In this document: in pieces, positions 1 to 7,899 of the stretch
Layout: every line of letters begins with the position of its first letter
Position numbering within the stretch: the first letter of the stretch is position 1
Assembly (NCBI RefSeq): GCF_001906925.1
Contig: NZ_MRWQ01000006.1
Coordinates: 248,001-312,000, forward strand
Direction of reading: 5' to 3'
From: Domibacillus mangrovi
Lineage (GTDB): Bacteria; Bacillota; Bacilli; Bacillales; Domibacillaceae
Length of the DNA stretch: 64,000 bases
Position numbers and translations under genes: made by a program
Notes under the pieces: generated by a model
The model's input: the letters and a program-made list of their open reading frames with translations, nothing else
Told to the model about the DNA's origin: nothing
Databases searched by the model: none

Positions 1-1161
1 AACCCGTTCCGCTGCTTGACGGGCTCCAGAAATATTACGGGCGATCGGTCCCATTTCAAGCTCTGCTAAAGCTCCGGTTACGTATAGACCTGGTCCCCAT
101 TGCAGTGATTTTGAAACGATGGGATATCCGCATTCTGCGCATGGAAGCTCATGTTTTTCAACGATTGGCGTCAGCCACTGCTTTCCTGGCAAAGCCGGCT
201 GAAATCCTGTTGCTAATAAAACCGTGCCCGTTTGGTGAATCAGACGGCCTTGCCCATCCTCTAGCTGAACCTTACCATTTTTTACGAAAGCCTGTTGCAC
301 CTGCCCATCCATTATCAGCAACTCATCTTGCCGAACACAGCGCCGTAGCTTTATATACAAATCACGAGGCAAGGATCCTTTGTGGCGGGCTTGTTTAATT
401 TGCTCCCGGCGCGTTTGATAGCAGTCAATTTTTCCGAAAGGAAGCTGATTTTTAGGACCAAGCCAAGCCGGATCACTGTCAAAATCATGCAGGCGATACG
501 GGTGCCGCTTCAGCAGTGTCACTTCACCTGGAAACATAGCAGTCAATTTTAAGGCTAAATGAACGGAAGTGATCCCGCCGCCAATAATGGTAAAAGGGCG
601 TGCCATCTCTTCAAACTTTGGAAGATTATCCTCAAAAATATGGTGTACAGAAGCATGTGCTTCTTTCTTTAATACCTCTGCCCAGTCGGGCCAAACTGGC
701 TGTTCGCTAATGCCAATAGCCAGTACCAGATTCTCTCCTATTAGCTCTTTTCCATCTTGCAGTTCAACACGCCATTTGTTTTCAATTCGCTCGGCAGTTT
801 GAACGCGTCCTTGCACCCATCCTTTTTTTAACTGTAAATCGCCAACCAGGTGATCACAATGCTCATTAAACATGGAGAGAGACGGGCGCTTGAACCTTCC
901 GTAAAAAGCAGCCGATTCATCCGTTGCTTTGTTTTTCACAAAGGCTTGCAAACTAAGCGGATGAACGTCAAGATGATGTACGACCGGCGAACGTAAATAA
1001 GGCATAGAAATAAGATTTGTGCACCTTTTCCAATTGGCTAATGGTTCTGCGTGAGGATCCACAATAGCCACCTCGTCAATAGAGGCTTTTTGCTGTTTCC
1101 GCAAGAATGAAGCCAGAGTGATCCCTTGGATGCCTCCGCCAACAATGATCCATTTATACAT
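1..1161 (-). CDS. FAD/NAD(P)-binding oxidoreductase, Zur-controlled (C-terminus beyond window)
   Basis: The protein begins MYKWIIVGGGIQG, a classical Rossmann dinucleotide-binding glycine motif, and stays open to the window edge (about 386 codons seen). It looks like the flavoprotein group annotated as FAD/NAD(P)-binding or lysine/ornithine N-monooxygenase-like; the substrate is unknown. The ATG at 1161 is preceded by AAGGAG at good spacing. A Zur-type operator lies about 20 bp upstream, so expression under zinc starvation is inferred. It is convergent with nothing and shares its neighbourhood with other zinc-sparing genes. The 3' end is missing only because the window stops. Confidence 0.75.
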   Translation of the reverse strand, partial: MYKWIIVGGGIQGITLASFLRKQQKASIDEVAIVDPHAEPLANWKRCTNLISMPYLRSPVVHHLDVHPLSLQAFVKNKATDESAAFYGRFKRPSLSMFNEHCDHLVGDLQLKKGWVQGRVQTAERIENKWRVELQDGKELIGENLVLAIGISEQPVWPDWAEVLKKEAHASVHHIFEDNLPKFEEMARPFTIIGGGITSVHLALKLTAMFPGEVTLLKRHPYRLHDFDSDPAWLGPKNQLPFGKIDCYQTRREQIKQARHKGSLPRDLYIKLRRCVRQDELLIMDGQVQQAFVKNGKVQLEDGQGRLIHQTGTVLLATGFQPALPGKQWLTPIVEKHELPCAECGYPIVSKSLQWGPGLYVTGALAELEMGPIARNISGARQAAERV

Positions 1162-1178
1162 AGGCTCAATCTCCTTTT

Positions 1179-1201
1179 TAAATCGTAATTATTCTTATTT
1201 A
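1179..1201. promoter_or_regulatory. Zur box upstream of FAD protein gene
   Basis: The left half-site TAAATCGTAAT is an exact match to the Bacillus Zur consensus half; the right half ATTCTTATTTA has three differences. It lies directly upstream of the ribosome binding site of the minus-strand FAD protein gene. Confidence 0.75.
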
Positions 1202-1383
1202 CAAAAAGGCAAGAAAATGCTCATTTTTTCCGAAAATGACCAGGGACATCAATTGTTGAATGATAGCACTTCAAATAAGTAATGAATCATTAATGGTGAA
1301 CTGTATTTCAATAAGATTCTGTTACTGAGTTCCCTTCTCTCTCAATTTCCCTTTCCACTTGCAATCTTTACATATGTAAAAGC

Positions 1384-2289
1384 TTATTTATGCCTTTTGT
1401 TGAACGTTACAGAGGCATAAGCATCATGTAGATGAATGGATTCTTCATTGCGGCATTCTACTGTAAAAGATTGAATAAATGGTATTTCGTATAAATCAGC
1501 GGCTACAAGACGAACCATATCTTCAACAAAGCGGGGGTTTTCATATGCTTGTTCCGTTACTGTTTTTTCATCAGGACGTTTTAAAATCGGGTAAATCAAG
1601 GCACTGGCATTTGACTCGGCAGCATGTAAAAGCAGAGCCTTCCAATCAGATGATTCTTTATACTCATCCAGCAACAATGCCGTCATTTTAATATACCCTC
1701 GTTGGTTATGCGCACTGTATTCACTAATTTCTTTGGAACAAGGGCATAAAGTCGTTACAGCACAGGTTAATTCAACCATTCTTTCTGCTATCTTTCCATG
1801 CTGATAAGAGACCGAAATTTTGGCGTCCGCATGGTTTAATCCCGCTAGAGAAGAGGCTGGTGCCGTCTGTTCGTAAAACCAAGGGAACGTTACTTCAAGA
1901 CTTGCATCTCTTTGGCCTAAACGTTCTGCTAATTCTTTTACAAAATCGGAAAGCTGCGAAAAGTCTAACGTGAAACCTTGTCTGCGATATAGCTCCAATT
2001 GTTCAGTAAAACGGCTCATATTTGTTCCCTTTACATCACGCGGAATTGTAGACGTTAGAGTAAAAGAAGCGATGGTCGTTTGTGTTAGTGGGTGTAACAC
2101 TGAAGTAATGGAGACGGGCATTTTAACATTTGTAATCCCAACAGCATCAATTTCAAACAAGAAATCCTCTCTTACATTTTGTAAATCGGGCATCTTTTCT
2201 TTTTCACTTGGCTTTGTTTTTATTCCAGGTTCTATGGAACCGAACAGCATTAATCTTTCTTTTTTGGGGGGTAGTTTGAAATTTTCCAT
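1384..2289 (-). CDS. folE2: GTP cyclohydrolase FolE2
   Basis: Type IB GTP cyclohydrolase I, about 301 aa, making 7,8-dihydroneopterin triphosphate for folate synthesis. It is the metal-promiscuous substitute for zinc-dependent FolE, used when zinc is short. The CPCSKEIS segment contains the family's conserved active-site cysteine, and the N-terminal MPDLQNVREDF and GITNVKMPV segments are typical. An upstream ATG (2313) exists, but the ATG at 2289 has AAAGGAG eight bases ahead and starts MENFKLPP, so I use that. The Zur box just upstream fits zinc-repressed expression, as known for folE2 (yciA) in B. subtilis. Confidence 0.93.
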   Translation of the reverse strand: MENFKLPPKKERLMLFGSIEPGIKTKPSEKEKMPDLQNVREDFLFEIDAVGITNVKMPVSITSVLHPLTQTTIASFTLTSTIPRDVKGTNMSRFTEQLELYRRQGFTLDFSQLSDFVKELAERLGQRDASLEVTFPWFYEQTAPASSLAGLNHADAKISVSYQHGKIAERMVELTCAVTTLCPCSKEISEYSAHNQRGYIKMTALLLDEYKESSDWKALLLHAAESNASALIYPILKRPDEKTVTEQAYENPRFVEDMVRLVAADLYEIPFIQSFTVECRNEESIHLHDAYASVTFNKRHK

Positions 2290-2323
2290 GTAGTATACTC
2301 CTTTTAAATTCATTTCCTAATAA

Positions 2324-2346
2324 TAAAACGTAATGGTTCCTATTTG
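2324..2346. promoter_or_regulatory. Zur box upstream of folE2
   Basis: TAAAACGTAAT followed by a degenerate right half (GTTCCTATTTG). It sits about 35 bp upstream of the folE2 start and matches the Zur half-site spacing. Weaker than the boxes before rpsN and the CobW remnant. Confidence 0.6.
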
Positions 2347-2651
2347 CAAGAGTTTTTTGAATATTAAAATCGGCTAACCCATAAAGTTTGTTTTATTTGA
2401 GTCGAAAAGCTTTGATGAAATGTAAGCATAATGAACATAACGTCTGTTCACGATCACAAAAAGTCAAAACATGATTGACCCGAGAATCCTACTTAACAAG
2501 AATAAACGAAGCAGTTGTGTTTGATGAGGCTGTTTCATTCCTTATGGAACTACTCTTTCGATAAAATCTGATAGCAGTCCATTTTTAGTAAAGGAAGCCT
2601 CCTTCCATAATTTTTATTGCCAAAAGAAAAAAGGTATGGTTTAATAACTCT
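2347..2651. other. intergenic region between folE2 and rpsN
   Basis: About 300 bp without a convincing gene. A 15-codon His-rich reading frame (VHDHKKSKHD) is present near 2430-2480 but has no ribosome binding site. The region must contain the divergent promoters of folE2 and rpsN. Confidence 0.4.
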
Positions 2652-2674
2652 CAAAACGTAATGATTACGATTAT
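2652..2674. promoter_or_regulatory. Zur box upstream of rpsN
   Basis: Near-perfect inverted repeat: AAAACGTAAT, central G, ATTACGATTAT. It ends about 7 bp before the AAAGGAG ribosome binding site of rpsN, so Zur bound here would block transcription. Confidence 0.85.
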
Positions 2675-2692
2675 TAAAAGGAGCGAATACAA

Positions 2693-2962
2693 TTGGCTAA
2701 AAAATCAAAAGTAGTAAAAGAAAAAAAACGGCAAGAGCTTGTGGCGAAATATGCCGAGCTGAGAAAGGAACTAAAAGAAAAAGGAGATTACGAGGCACTA
2801 AGAAAGCTCCCAAGAGACTCTGCTCCAACCCGCTTGAAAAATCGCTGTGAAGTTACCGGCAGACCGCGCGGCTATTTGCGCAAATTTAAAATGTCCCGTA
2901 TTGCTTTTAGGGAATTTGCCCATAAAGGACAACTTCCAGGTGTGAAAAAATCTAGCTGGTAA
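2693..2962 (+). CDS. rpsN: 30S ribosomal protein S14, zinc-independent paralogue
   Basis: 89 aa protein of the C-minus S14 type: it carries [16 protein letters not shown] and ends PGVKKSSW but lacks the paired CxxC zinc knuckles of the housekeeping S14. The family replaces zinc-binding S14 on ribosomes when zinc is scarce. It uses a TTG start, supported by AAAGGAG at 2677-2683. Zur operator immediately upstream; a stem-loop terminator follows. The function is well established for B. subtilis YhzA (RpsNB). Confidence 0.95.
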   Translation: MAKKSKVVKEKKRQELVAKYAELRKELKEKGDYEALRKLPRDSAPTRLKNRCEVTGRPRGYLRKFKMSRIAFREFAHKGQLPGVKKSSW

Positions 2963-3005
2963 TGGCTGAATAGGTCTATCAAAAATCATGAAATTCGGGG
3001 AATGT

Positions 3006-3050
3006 GCTTATCGTGACCATGAGATTCTGACACGATAAGCTAGTTTCTTT
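3006..3050 (+). terminator. terminator after rpsN
   Basis: Stem GCTTATCGTG/CACGATAAGC (ten pairs) followed by a T-rich stretch. Confidence 0.7.
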
Positions 3051-3074
3051 AACGATTTATTCGGAGGGATAAAA

Positions 3075-3431
3075 ATGAACGAACATTTAGTAGAAATATT
3101 GACGAGAGAAATAGTGGCTTCTTTATCCATAGAACGGCGGCAGCTTTATCAGTTTATCGTTCATTTAGAAGATGAACTGGCTCAGCAAGCAGAAACATCG
3201 GACCACTTTTTGTCATTGCTTGTGAAACACGCCCCGCATAAACAGGCAGCCAAACGATTCAATCTGCCACATGGTGAAATCATCAAGCTCATGAAAGAAA
3301 TCGAGAACGAAATTGATGAAAATCTTCATTTGAAAATGAGAAAAGCAAAGTGGATTGACTGTACCGAGTTTATAGCGAAAAAGAGAGAAACAACAAGCCG
3401 TAAGACGTCGCTTTATCTTTTTATCATGTAA
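3075..3431 (+). CDS. hypothetical protein with possible helix-turn-helix
   Basis: 118 aa, mostly helical, with a strong GGAGG ribosome binding site ten bases before the ATG. Residues around 55-85 (KQAAKRFNLPHGEIIKLM) resemble a sigma-70 region 4 or LuxR-like helix-turn-helix. The C-terminus is basic (KKRETTSRKTS). I do not recognise the family. It follows the Zur-regulated rpsN after a terminator, so it is probably a separate transcription unit. A DNA-binding role is only inferred. Confidence 0.55.
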   Translation: MNEHLVEILTREIVASLSIERRQLYQFIVHLEDELAQQAETSDHFLSLLVKHAPHKQAAKRFNLPHGEIIKLMKEIENEIDENLHLKMRKAKWIDCTEFIAKKRETTSRKTSLYLFIM

Positions 3432-3772
3432 TGTTGTTGTAAAGCTTCGAATAGGTTGGTTTTTAGTCAGAGGGTTAAAAATAACCCGTTTGCGATCTTT
3501 TATAAAATTACTTTCCTTACTTTTCTTTCTGTTGAGAGGTTTTCCCTATCCCCTTGCAGAGTCATAGTAAGACTACAGAAAGACCTAGAAAATTTAAGAA
3601 AATCTAAGATTTCCAAAGTAAGCGTATAAAGATCAACTTCCATTAATCAGTTGGTAAACATTCATCTATTGAGAATTTACCTCTGCTAAAAAGAGATTGC
3701 TCAGTACTATATGTAGTAATAAAAGGCAATTTCAATCGTTTAAGAAGTCTAAAGTTAATCAGTTATCACCTT
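3432..3772. other. gene-free stretch before Zur-controlled CobW remnant
   Basis: About 340 bp of AT-rich sequence. I see no reading frame with a ribosome binding site and no clear RNA fold. It should hold the promoter of the gene at 3813. Confidence 0.4.
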
Positions 3773-3795
3773 TAAATCATAATTATTATGATTTA
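3773..3795. promoter_or_regulatory. perfectly palindromic Zur box
   Basis: Half-sites TAAATCATAAT and ATTATGATTTA are exact reverse complements around a central T. It ends just before the ribosome binding site (GCGGAGG) of the 66-codon gene at 3813. Best-symmetry Zur operator of the window. Confidence 0.8.
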
Positions 3796-3812
3796 CGCGG
3801 AGGAAAGCACAT

Positions 3813-4013
3813 ATGGCAACATGGGATTTAAGTGATAAAAAGCATCATGTTCTTATGTTGTTTTCAGAAAATCCGGATCAGAAGTGGCAAAAAAATGAAA
3901 CAAGACTAAGTGAACTTGTTTTTATTGGGAAGGACTTAAATAAAGAGGAGTTAGAGCAACAATTTAAAAATTGGAATGTCGACACTAAGCCGGACAAAAA
4001 TGATAAGGTCTAA
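3813..4013 (+). CDS. CobW/YciC C-terminal domain fragment under Zur control
   Basis: 66 aa. The segment RLSELVFIGKDLNKEELEQQF resembles the C-terminal domain of COG0523 GTPases (YciC/ZigA/CobW), in which a W-x-GDR-x-ELVFIG-type strand precedes the final helix. The GTPase domain (Walker A, CxCC metal site) is absent. The gene nevertheless has a good ribosome binding site and a perfect Zur operator. The most likely explanation is an internal deletion that fused the promoter of a zinc-responsive GTPase gene to its 3' end; a genuine mini-protein cannot be excluded. Confidence 0.55.
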   Translation: MATWDLSDKKHHVLMLFSENPDQKWQKNETRLSELVFIGKDLNKEELEQQFKNWNVDTKPDKNDKV

Positions 4014-4087
4014 TTACAGCCCCTTATTTTATATTTTATCTGTCCAACTTAGTGATACTATATAGATCAGATAGCATCTTGTTAAGC

Positions 4088-4228
4088 TCAGGCCCCTCTC
4101 TTAGCTCTTAACATCCTATCAGAGTAAATAATGTCACAACCCAATGCCTCTAGCTGTACCTGCTGTCTGTCAAACTTTTGGGACTCCTTATCTGTGCTTA
4201 TTCTCATATAGCCTATGATCCTGCTCAT
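4088..4228 (-). pseudogene. serine recombinase (resolvase) N-terminal stub
   Basis: 46-codon frame starting MSRIIGYMRISTDKESQ and continuing FDRQQVQLEALGCD. This is the catalytic N-terminus of a small serine recombinase, with the nucleophile serine in the R-I-S-T motif. It stops after about 46 residues where the family runs to about 180 or more. Codon choice is AGA/AGG/ATA/CTA-rich, unlike the surrounding core genes. It is a relic of a phage, plasmid or transposon. Confidence 0.7.
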
Positions 4229-4229
4229 T

Positions 4230-4343
4230 CTACAGCTCTCCTCTGTATTCTATTCTTATTTCAAAAGGTTTTTCTCCCCCTACATCAGATGACTCTTTCC
4301 AATAGTAAATCTTATCTATAACCTCATTCAGTCTATTATCCAT
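4230..4343 (-). CDS. 37-aa protein upstream of the recombinase stub
   Basis: Small frame beginning MDNRLNEVIDKIYYWKESS and ending IEYRGEL. Its stop codon lies one base before the recombinase ATG, and its 3' end supplies the AGAGGAG ribosome binding site for that gene. The tight coupling suggests a two-gene unit from a mobile element. Family unknown; codon usage is the same foreign style as its neighbour. Confidence 0.45.
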   Translation of the reverse strand: MDNRLNEVIDKIYYWKESSDVGGEKPFEIRIEYRGEL

Positions 4344-4369
4344 TGTACTTAACAATAAATTTTAATTCA

Positions 4370-4398
4370 TTGACATAAAATATCCTAATATACATAAT
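4370..4398 (+). promoter_or_regulatory. sigma-A promoter of the radical SAM gene
   Basis: TTGACA at 4370-4375 and CATAAT at 4393-4398, separated by 17 bp. The start codon follows 32 bp later with a GGAG ribosome binding site. Confidence 0.7.
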
Positions 4399-4430
4399 GA
4401 AAAAGGATTAAAAAGACAGGAGCAGATAAG

Positions 4431-5630
4431 ATGAAACAAGTTAAACTTAAACAAACTCCACAGACGGATGCTTGGGAGGCTTATCTAGATGTAGAGAAGT
4501 ATGATAAGCCCACTCTGTCAAGTATAGAATTTACTACCACCCATCTCTGTAATATGAGATGTAGACATTGTGCTGTAGGACATACCCTCACTCATAAAGA
4601 TGCTAAAGCACTTCCTCTAGAGCTATTACTGCAAAGATTAGATGCGATTCCTACCTTAAGGACTATGAGCATTACAGGTGGAGAGCCTATGATGTCCTTA
4701 AAGTCAGTAGAAAACTATGTATTACCCTTGTTGAAATATGCTAATGAGAGAGGTATATATACTCAGATCAACTCTAACCTAACATTAGACCTAGACAGAT
4801 ATAAGCTCATAACACCCTATTTAGATGTATTACATATCTCTCATAATTGGGTAACAGAGGATGAATTTATCGATACAGGCTTTGCTATGATGGAAAGAAA
4901 GCCTACTAGGGAACAAAGAAAAGCATTATTTGACAGGATGATAACTAACTCTAAGGCTTTATCTGATATGGGAGTTTTAGTATCTGCTGAGACAATGTTA
5001 AATAACAGGACAATACCTCACATAGAAAAAATTCATAAGCAGGTAGTAGAGGAGATGGGATGCAAAAGGCATGAAATTCATCCTATGTATGATAGTGGAT
5101 ATGTTAGTATGACAGCATCCTCTAACGCACAAGATTCATCACCATCTATGTATCCAAGTGACTTTGCGAGTGCTCTTGAATCTCTTTCACTTGATGACAT
5201 GCGAGCAGCTATTCATCATCTGCTAGACGTAAGAGACCCAAGTGTGTGGATGTTGTTCGGAACACTTCCGTTTTTTGCCTGCAGTGGAGATGTTCGAGAT
5301 CGAGAACTGGTCTATCGCCTGCAAAAAGAGCAGCATGTGACGGTACGTAACGATCCTGATGGGCGTTCGCGTTTAAATGTGAATATTTTTTCAGGTGATA
5401 TTATTGTCACCGATTTTGCGGATGCTCCGTCACTCGGCAACATTCAAACGAATTCATTTCAAGAAGCCTATGAAACGTGGACCTCATCGAAACTGGCGAA
5501 AGAAACGGACTGCCATTGCTCATCTGTCCGCTGCCTTGGGCCCAATATTTTAGTGAAAAAAGCCTATTATCCCGAGACTGATTTCACAAAACGTTCTGCA
5601 TTCCCGGGTTTAACGAACATTGGACAATGA
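4431..5630 (+). CDS. yfkAB: radical SAM protein, YfkAB family, with chimeric codon usage
   Basis: 399 aa. CNMRCRHC (residues 41-48) is the cluster-binding CxxxCxxC of radical SAM enzymes, TGGEP follows, and a second cysteine cluster (CHCSSVRC) near residue 363 suggests an auxiliary site as in YfkAB/SPASM-like proteins. The reaction is unknown. The gene is a mosaic: all 12 arginine codons before about position 5090 are AGA/AGG, while 9 of the last 10 (after about 5190) are CGN. The 5' part therefore appears to come from the same AGA-rich source as the recombinase stub, joined to a native 3' part. The reading frame is intact across the join. Its end overlaps the start of the MocR gene. Confidence 0.85.
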   Translation: MKQVKLKQTPQTDAWEAYLDVEKYDKPTLSSIEFTTTHLCNMRCRHCAVGHTLTHKDAKALPLELLLQRLDAIPTLRTMSITGGEPMMSLKSVENYVLPLLKYANERGIYTQINSNLTLDLDRYKLITPYLDVLHISHNWVTEDEFIDTGFAMMERKPTREQRKALFDRMITNSKALSDMGVLVSAETMLNNRTIPHIEKIHKQVVEEMGCKRHEIHPMYDSGYVSMTASSNAQDSSPSMYPSDFASALESLSLDDMRAAIHHLLDVRDPSVWMLFGTLPFFACSGDVRDRELVYRLQKEQHVTVRNDPDGRSRLNVNIFSGDIIVTDFADAPSLGNIQTNSFQEAYETWTSSKLAKETDCHCSSVRCLGPNILVKKAYYPETDFTKRSAFPGLTNIGQ

Positions 5631-7008
5631 AAAAATGAAATCTAAAATGAAATCGGACATCGTCGCGGACTGGATTAAAGAGCAGATTAAACTTGGTAAA
5701 TGGGGCCCTACCGGGGCGAAAATTCCGAGCCAGCGCGTACTTGCTGATCAATTTTCTGTCAACAGAAGTACCATCGTGACCGCACTTGAACAGTTGAAAA
5801 AAGATGGAATTATAGAAGGGGTCATGGGGAAAGGTACGATTATTGCTAACGATACTTGGTCTCTTCTTGCGTCACTCCCAAGATCAAAAGATACAGAGCC
5901 ATCTCATCCCGTTGAAACTGGTATTATAGATTTAAGTAAAGGGGAGCTGGCAGAAGATGTGTTTCCCGATGGATATTTAAATGATGTGCTCGCCCGATTG
6001 TCTGGCAAAATCCATTCACTCGGTTATGAGGAGCGTGGCGGTTATGAACCGCTCCGGGAAGCTGTTGCAGGATATATGACAAGGCAAGGCACTCCTGTCA
6101 CTTCTTCATCTATTTTAATTGTATCCGGTGCCATGCAAGGACTTCAACTAATCGCCTCAGGGCTTATGGAACGAGGTGCCTCTGTTTATTTAGAAGAACC
6201 CTCGTACCTATATTCCATCCATACATTTCAATCGCTTGGTATGTCTCTTACAGGCATTGAAATGGATGCTGAGGGATTGGTCACGGCGGATTTGCACTCG
6301 AAATGGCAGCCAAATCATCCTAGTGCTCTTTATACGATACCCTGCTTTCATAATCCAACTGGCATCATGATGAGCGAGTCAAGACGAAAAGAATTATTGT
6401 CATTTTGTTCTGCCCATCGTCTTCCGATTATTGAAGACGATGTTTACCGGGAACTCTGGCTCGATTCTCCACCGCCACCTTCATTAAAATCGATGGACAC
6501 AAACAGTAATGTTTTGTATATTGGCAGTTTATCAAAGACATTAAGCCCTGGCCTGCGGATTGGCTGGGTTGCTGGTGCAGAGCCAGTCATTGAACGCTTG
6601 TCTAATTTGAAAAGGCAAGCAGACTACGGGACGAGTTCATTATCGCAGCGTGTAGCCGCAGAATGGCTAGAAGAAGGATTATATGAGCATCATCTCGAAT
6701 ATGTACGGAAAGAGCTGTTAAAGCGGCGTCTAGAAGCATCTGCGGCTCTAGAACGCCACTTATCTGAACTAGCAGACTGGCGGATCCCGAACGGCGGCTT
6801 TTTTATATGGCTGAAATTAAAACAGGATATTTCAATAAAAGAATTATACACGGAAGCTGTAAATGAAGGTATTTTATTTCATCCGGGCAGTATTTATACA
6901 GAAGGGACTTCCCGCTCTATCCGTTTATCTTATGGATACGCAGGACCCGTCCAGTTTGAAGAAGGAATACGGCGGCTGAAAAAATGGATTATTACACTTT
7001 CTAAATAA
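5620..7008 (+). CDS. MocR-type GntR regulator with aminotransferase domain
   Basis: 462 aa. An N-terminal winged helix (about residues 10-75, KIPSQRVLADQFSVNRSTIV) is followed by a fold-type I aminotransferase-like domain. GSLSKTLSPGLRIGW carries the PLP-binding lysine. MocR proteins use PLP or an amino acid adduct as effector; the regulated pathway is not evident. The TTG at 5620 overlaps the radical SAM stop by 11 bp, suggesting translational coupling; an ATG at 5635 is an alternative start. Codon usage is native. Confidence 0.85.
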   Translation: MDNEKMKSKMKSDIVADWIKEQIKLGKWGPTGAKIPSQRVLADQFSVNRSTIVTALEQLKKDGIIEGVMGKGTIIANDTWSLLASLPRSKDTEPSHPVETGIIDLSKGELAEDVFPDGYLNDVLARLSGKIHSLGYEERGGYEPLREAVAGYMTRQGTPVTSSSILIVSGAMQGLQLIASGLMERGASVYLEEPSYLYSIHTFQSLGMSLTGIEMDAEGLVTADLHSKWQPNHPSALYTIPCFHNPTGIMMSESRRKELLSFCSAHRLPIIEDDVYRELWLDSPPPPSLKSMDTNSNVLYIGSLSKTLSPGLRIGWVAGAEPVIERLSNLKRQADYGTSSLSQRVAAEWLEEGLYEHHLEYVRKELLKRRLEASAALERHLSELADWRIPNGGFFIWLKLKQDISIKELYTEAVNEGILFHPGSIYTEGTSRSIRLSYGYAGPVQFEEGIRRLKKWIITLSK

Positions 7009-7026
7009 AAAACAGGAGGCAACAAC

Positions 7027-7311
7027 ATGAATATTACCGATCATAAATTAGAAAAGGTCGCAGACCCATTTGGCATTTTAGAAGGAGACCGATACGAATA
7101 TCATCTTTTTGCGGCAGTTGATGAAGATGACGATTTATACTCTGCTGAAGGCTTTTACATTCGTGTCTTATATGTCGTAACAGAAACAGAGAAAAAGATA
7201 GCCGGCTTATTTTTGCATAATCGCGCAGATGATAGCGTGCTTGATTTTGAACTGGAAGACGATGAAATTGAACTGGTACAAGAGTACTGTGACATACATT
7301 TAAACGCATAA
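7027..7311 (+). CDS. DUF6509-like small acidic protein
   Basis: 94 aa, strongly acidic, starting MNITDHKLEKVADPFGILEGDRYEYH in outline. From memory the motif order resembles DUF6509 proteins of Bacillus (sometimes misannotated as pullulanase); function unknown. It follows the MocR gene by 18 bp with AGGAGG in the gap, so the two are probably co-transcribed, and a strong terminator follows. Confidence 0.7.
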   Translation: MNITDHKLEKVADPFGILEGDRYEYHLFAAVDEDDDLYSAEGFYIRVLYVVTETEKKIAGLFLHNRADDSVLDFELEDDEIELVQEYCDIHLNA

Positions 7312-7319
7312 ACACATGT

Positions 7320-7357
7320 AAACCCCATCCACTTTTATAAGTGGATGGGGTTTTTTA
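7320..7357 (+). terminator. terminator of the radical SAM-MocR-DUF6509 unit
   Basis: AACCCCATCCAC/GTGGATGGGGTT stem followed by T6. Confidence 0.9.
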
Positions 7358-7449
7358 GTCGATACTTAATACTCGTCATATGTAAGCATAAAAACGTTTC
7401 TCTCTTCATATACTAGTTCTTAATATTTAAAGAAAGGAGACTTCATATT

Positions 7450-7629
7450 ATGTTACCCATCGAACTTTTTGGATGGATACTATCAATGATTTTAGGCGTT
7501 ATCTTTATTTGTTCTTTAGTTGCACTATATAAAGAACCAACCTCAGACACTGAAAAAGAGAATACCTTTACACCATCGACTATTTCAGAGGATAAAATAA
7601 AGGAACGGCCAACAGTTAAGATTTATTAA
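7450..7629 (+). CDS. 59-aa single-span membrane protein
   Basis: Begins MLPIELFGWILSMILGVIF, so residues 5-27 form one hydrophobic helix; the rest is a charged tail ending PTVKIY. AAAGGAG lies nine bases ahead of the ATG. A stem-loop terminator follows. No family recognised; likely an inner-membrane microprotein. Confidence 0.6.
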   Translation: MLPIELFGWILSMILGVIFICSLVALYKEPTSDTEKENTFTPSTISEDKIKERPTVKIY

Positions 7630-7699
7630 ATATAAGTACACAATGATTTTAGCTCAACGGTCTCCCCCTTCTGCTCCAGTCGTTTTTCAGCTTTGTTAT

Positions 7700-7726
7700 A
7701 GTCAAGGTCTTTCCTTGACTTTTTTT
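7700..7726 (+). terminator. terminator after small membrane protein
   Basis: AGTCAAGG/CCTTGACT stem with a four-base loop and T7. Confidence 0.85.
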
Positions 7727-7899
7727 ATTCCTAGTAATTGTCTCTTATGTGCTAGCTCACGAAAAACGATACTCAACATGTTAAAATTCCGCTCCGTATA
7801 TTAATCAGTACTAACTCATTTACTCTGTCTTCATATTACCCCTCCCAGCATGCTAATAGCTCAGACTCTTCTTTCTGGTTTTTTCTCGGTTAGTGTACT

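Noticed and set aside
2430-2480. 15-codon His-rich frame (VHDHKKSKHD) in the Zur cluster
   Set aside because: No ribosome binding site and too short; the metal-binding look may be chance.
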